Source of the DNA: Rubrobacter sp.
GTDB taxonomy: Bacteria > Actinomycetota > Rubrobacteria > Rubrobacterales > Rubrobacteraceae
Assembly: GCA_016781635.1 (NCBI GenBank)
Contig: JADDPY010000522.1
Location: 1-6,880, forward strand
Direction: 5' to 3'
Length of the DNA stretch: 6,880 bases
This document shows positions 5,401 through 6,880 of the stretch, in pieces. How positions within the stretch are numbered: position 1 is the first letter of the stretch; the number at the start of each line of letters is the position of its first letter. The notes beneath the pieces were generated by a model. The model ran no database searches. It had not been told where the DNA came from and saw nothing but the letters and a program-made list of their open reading frames with translations. The position numbers and the translations under genes are program-made.

Positions 5401-6432
5401 CTACTTCAGGTACTCCAGCCCGATCGTCTCCCCGTACCCGAGGGCAAGGTTCATGTTCTGAACGGCCGCCCCGGAAGCCCCCTTGAGGAGGTTGTCCAGC
5501 GCGGAGAAGAGCACGAGCCTGCCGGCTCTGGCGTCCACTGCCACGGAGAGCCGCGCGCGGTTCGTCCCCACGACGTGCGAGATCTGGGGGACCTCCCCCC
5601 TCGCCTCGACAAACTCCCATGCGTCGTAGTCCTCCGCGTACCAGCCGAGAACATCCGCGGCCTCCGGCAAGTCCGTCCCGTCCGGAAGGTCCACGTAGAT
5701 CGTCTCGAGCTCCCCGCGCGAGATAGGCAGAAGGTGCGGCACGAACGTCACCGCAGGCGTCCCCGGCGCGAAGCGCCTGAGCATCGTTTCTATCTCCGGA
5801 GTATGGCGATGGCCCGGCACCCCGTCGCTGACCCCGTACGGCGAGACGTTCTCGTTGGCGCTCACGAAGTGCGTCTTCTGCGTGGCCTTCGCCCCTGCCC
5901 CGCTCACCCCCGAGAGCGCGTTGACCGCCACCGAAGAGACCGCGAGCCGCTTCACGACCGGAGCGAGAGCGAGGACCGCCGCCGTCGGGTAGCACCCGGG
6001 GTTGGCGACGAGCCGCCCACCTTCGGGAGACCCGAAGACCTCCGGCAGACCGTAGTGCGCCTCCGCGAGCAGCTCCGGCGCGGGGTGTGGCCCGTACCAC
6101 TCCTCGTACATCTCCACGTCCCGCAGCCGGAAGTCCGCCGAGAGGTCCACGACGAGCCTCGTCCCGGCCTCCAGAAGCTCCTTCACCAGCCCCGCACTCT
6201 CCATGTGCGGGTAGGCGACGAACGCCACATCGAGCGACGAGCCGTCGATCTCACCGGCCTCCACAAACCGCTGCCGTGCCGCAAGCTCGGGGTAAACGTC
6301 CCCCACGACCTTCCCCGCGTGCTGGCGCGAAGAGACCTCTATCCCACCGACCTCCGGGTGCCCGGAAAGCAGCCTCAAAAGCTCCCCGCCCGTGTACCCG
6401 CTTCCACCGTAAACCGCTACTTTCAAGCCCAT
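5401..6432 (-). CDS. argC: N-acetyl-gamma-glutamyl-phosphate reductase
   Basis: ArgC reduces N-acetylglutamyl phosphate with NADPH to the semialdehyde, step 3 of arginine synthesis. The 343-residue protein has the Rossmann nucleotide loop YGGSGYTGGELLRLL (8-22), the active-site Cys147 in NPGCYPT, the HRHTPEIE segment with candidate catalytic His (208-215), PHLLPISRG (232-240) and the C-terminal GASGAAVQNMN (318-328). Length and N-terminus (MGLKVAVYGG) fit the family if translation starts at ATG 6432. ATGs at 6441 and 6453 and a start at 6513 also exist in frame, but the latter two would place the promoter -10 and the ARG box inside the gene. No Shine-Dalgarno precedes 6432, and the predicted transcript starts at or next to this ATG, so a leaderless start is likely. 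It is the first gene of the operon argC-argR-GNAT/ACT-argG, divergent from argJ. Confidence 0.96.
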   Translation of the reverse strand: MGLKVAVYGGSGYTGGELLRLLSGHPEVGGIEVSSRQHAGKVVGDVYPELAARQRFVEAGEIDGSSLDVAFVAYPHMESAGLVKELLEAGTRLVVDLSADFRLRDVEMYEEWYGPHPAPELLAEAHYGLPEVFGSPEGGRLVANPGCYPTAAVLALAPVVKRLAVSSVAVNALSGVSGAGAKATQKTHFVSANENVSPYGVSDGVPGHRHTPEIETMLRRFAPGTPAVTFVPHLLPISRGELETIYVDLPDGTDLPEAADVLGWYAEDYDAWEFVEARGEVPQISHVVGTNRARLSVAVDARAGRLVLFSALDNLLKGASGAAVQNMNLALGYGETIGLEYLK

Positions 6433-6439
6433 ACACGCC

Positions 6440-6468
6440 ATTACAACATCCATCGGATATTTATTCAA
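6440..6468 (-). promoter_or_regulatory. argC promoter (sigma-70 type), leaderless
   Basis: On the minus strand the -35 element TTGAAT (6463-6468) and the -10 element TGTAAT (6440-6445, five of six matches to TATAAT) are separated by exactly 17 bases. Seven bases then lie between the -10 and the A of the argC ATG at 6432, so the transcript should start at the ATG or one base before it. Confidence 0.68.
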
Positions 6469-6469
6469 G
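6452..6469 (-). promoter_or_regulatory. ARG box (ArgR operator) over the argC -35
   Basis: The minus strand reads CTTGAATAAATATCCGAT. Its core TGAATAAATATCCG matches 12 of 14 positions of the ARG-box core TGAATWWWWATTCA. It covers the -35 hexamer completely, so bound ArgR would block RNA polymerase. A degenerate left half-site (TGCATAAAA at 6474-6482) would belong to a second box 2 bp further, the spacing usual for ARG-box pairs. Confidence 0.68.
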
Positions 6470-6485
6470 TTTCTGCATAAAACGC

Positions 6486-6514
6486 TTGACCCTCTCGCGC
6501 CCCCCTGCGACAAT
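6486..6514 (+). promoter_or_regulatory. argJ promoter (sigma-70 type), probably leaderless
   Basis: The -35 element TTGACC (6486-6491, five of six to TTGACA) and a -10 element GACAAT (6509-6514, four of six) are 17 bases apart. Eight bases separate the -10 from ATG 6523, so the start site should fall at about 6521-6523. AATAAT at 6512-6517 is a better -10 hexamer, but the spacer would be 20 bases. Confidence 0.6.
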
Positions 6515-6522
6515 AATGCTCG

Positions 6523-6880
6523 ATGATGAATAAAAATACAGAATTCGGAATAAGTCCCGCCGAGGGCGGGGCGACGGCGGCGAAGGGGTTTGTATCGTCG
6601 GGGGTCGCGTGCGGGGTACGGTACGAGGGGAGGCGGGACGTTGGCCTGCTGTTCTCGGAGCCTTCCAACGGTACGACGGCGGCATTCGTGTGTACGACGA
6701 ACGTGTTGAAGGCGGCTCCGCTGCTCGTGACGCGGGAGGCTGTCGAGGGCGGGGGCGTACGGGCGGTCGTCGTGAATAGCGGGGTCGCCAACGCGGCGAC
6801 GGGTCCGCAGGGTATGAAGGATGCGCGCCGGATGCAGGCGCTCGTCGCGGCGGAGCTTGGGGTCGGGGCCGGCGAGGTCG
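6523..6880 (+). CDS. argJ: Glutamate N-acetyltransferase / ornithine acetyltransferase, N-terminal part
   Basis: ArgJ moves the acetyl group from N-acetylornithine to glutamate, closing the acetyl cycle of arginine synthesis; some members also use acetyl-CoA. The 119 codons to the window edge show the family N-terminus: AAKGFVSSGVACGVR (19-33), DVGLLFSE (39-46), FVCTTNVLKAAPLLVTRE (55-72) and VVVNSGVANAATG (82-94). The self-cleavage Thr that makes the alpha and beta chains lies beyond the edge, so mono- or bifunctionality cannot be judged. Two ATGs (6523 and 6526) are adjacent in frame. No ribosome site precedes them, fitting a leaderless mRNA. Codons 3-6 (AAT AAA AAT ACA) are strikingly AT-rich for this genome because they coincide with an ARG box. 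The usual NSGNANA motif has Val in place of the second Asn. The gene is divergent from argC. Confidence 0.95.
   Translation, partial: MMNKNTEFGISPAEGGATAAKGFVSSGVACGVRYEGRRDVGLLFSEPSNGTTAAFVCTTNVLKAAPLLVTREAVEGGGVRAVVVNSGVANAATGPQGMKDARRMQALVAAELGVGAGEV
6525..6542 (+). promoter_or_regulatory. ARG box (ArgR operator) inside the start of argJ
   Basis: GATGAATAAAAATACAGA contains the core TGAATAAAAATACA, 13 of 14 matches to TGAATWWWWATTCA, and is also very close to the Bacillus form ATGAATAAAAAT. It begins just after the predicted transcription start and covers the argJ start codon and codons 2-7, so ArgR binding would block initiation or early elongation. A half-site (GGAAT at 6547-6551) follows at the spacing of a paired box. 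Confidence 0.75.

Noticed and set aside
5203..6480. Long plus-strand open frame (about 425 codons) opposite argC and argR
   Set aside because: It is Arg/Pro-rich with no domain, and it mirrors two well-identified genes; such open frames are common opposite GC-rich genes.
6433..6513. N-terminal extension of ArgC to the start at 6513
   Set aside because: The extension does not resemble ArgC, has no ribosome site, and would contain the promoter and the ARG box.
6516..6533. Five-codon reading frame (MLDDE) overlapping the argJ start
   Set aside because: Its ATG lies upstream of the predicted transcription start and has no ribosome site, so it is probably not transcribed.
1..6880. CRISPR array, insertion sequence or toxin-antitoxin pair
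   Set aside because: No regularly spaced repeats, transposase motifs or paired small genes with such signatures were seen on either strand.

Overview
The window comes from a high-GC bacterium. The ArgC, ArgR, ArgG and ArgJ sequences and the secreted excalibur-type proteins suggest an actinobacterium, possibly of the Rubrobacter type. That placement rests on protein style only and was not tested.

Layout. (1) Positions 1-1442, minus strand: a cluster of three small secreted proteins. In transcription order these are a 143-residue HExxHxxGxxH (metzincin-signature) protein, a three-repeat excalibur-like protein with a C-terminal membrane anchor, and the N-terminus of a second excalibur-like protein that runs off the left edge. 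(2) Positions 1443-2086: about 640 bp without a convincing gene. It holds a degenerate tRNA/tmRNA 3'-end-like motif and, at 1992-2033, a perfect 18-bp inverted repeat that looks like the terminator of the next unit. (3) Positions 2087-6432, minus strand: an arginine operon in the order argC, argR, a GNAT-ACT fusion gene, argG, then a macrodomain protein after a 120-bp gap. (4) Positions 6433-6522: a short divergent control region. (5) From 6523, plus strand: the start of argJ, cut by the right edge.

How it works together. ArgC (step 3), ArgJ (acetyl recycling) and ArgG (citrulline to argininosuccinate) are arginine-biosynthesis enzymes, and ArgR is the expected repressor. The argC-argJ gap contains two AT-rich sites close to the known ARG box. 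One overlaps the -35 element of a good argC promoter. The other covers the first codons of argJ. Both promoters place the transcription start at or within a few bases of the ATG, and neither gene has a Shine-Dalgarno sequence there, so both mRNAs are probably leaderless.

The most unusual part is the middle of the operon. argR is followed, in the same reading frame and with only a single TAG between them, by a gene for an acetyltransferase fused to a CASTOR-like ACT module (a family whose animal members bind arginine). This gene has no clear start signal of its own. At the same time, ArgR lacks one of the two adjacent Asp residues of the usual arginine pocket. Together these suggest, as inference, a nonstandard arginine-sensing arrangement.
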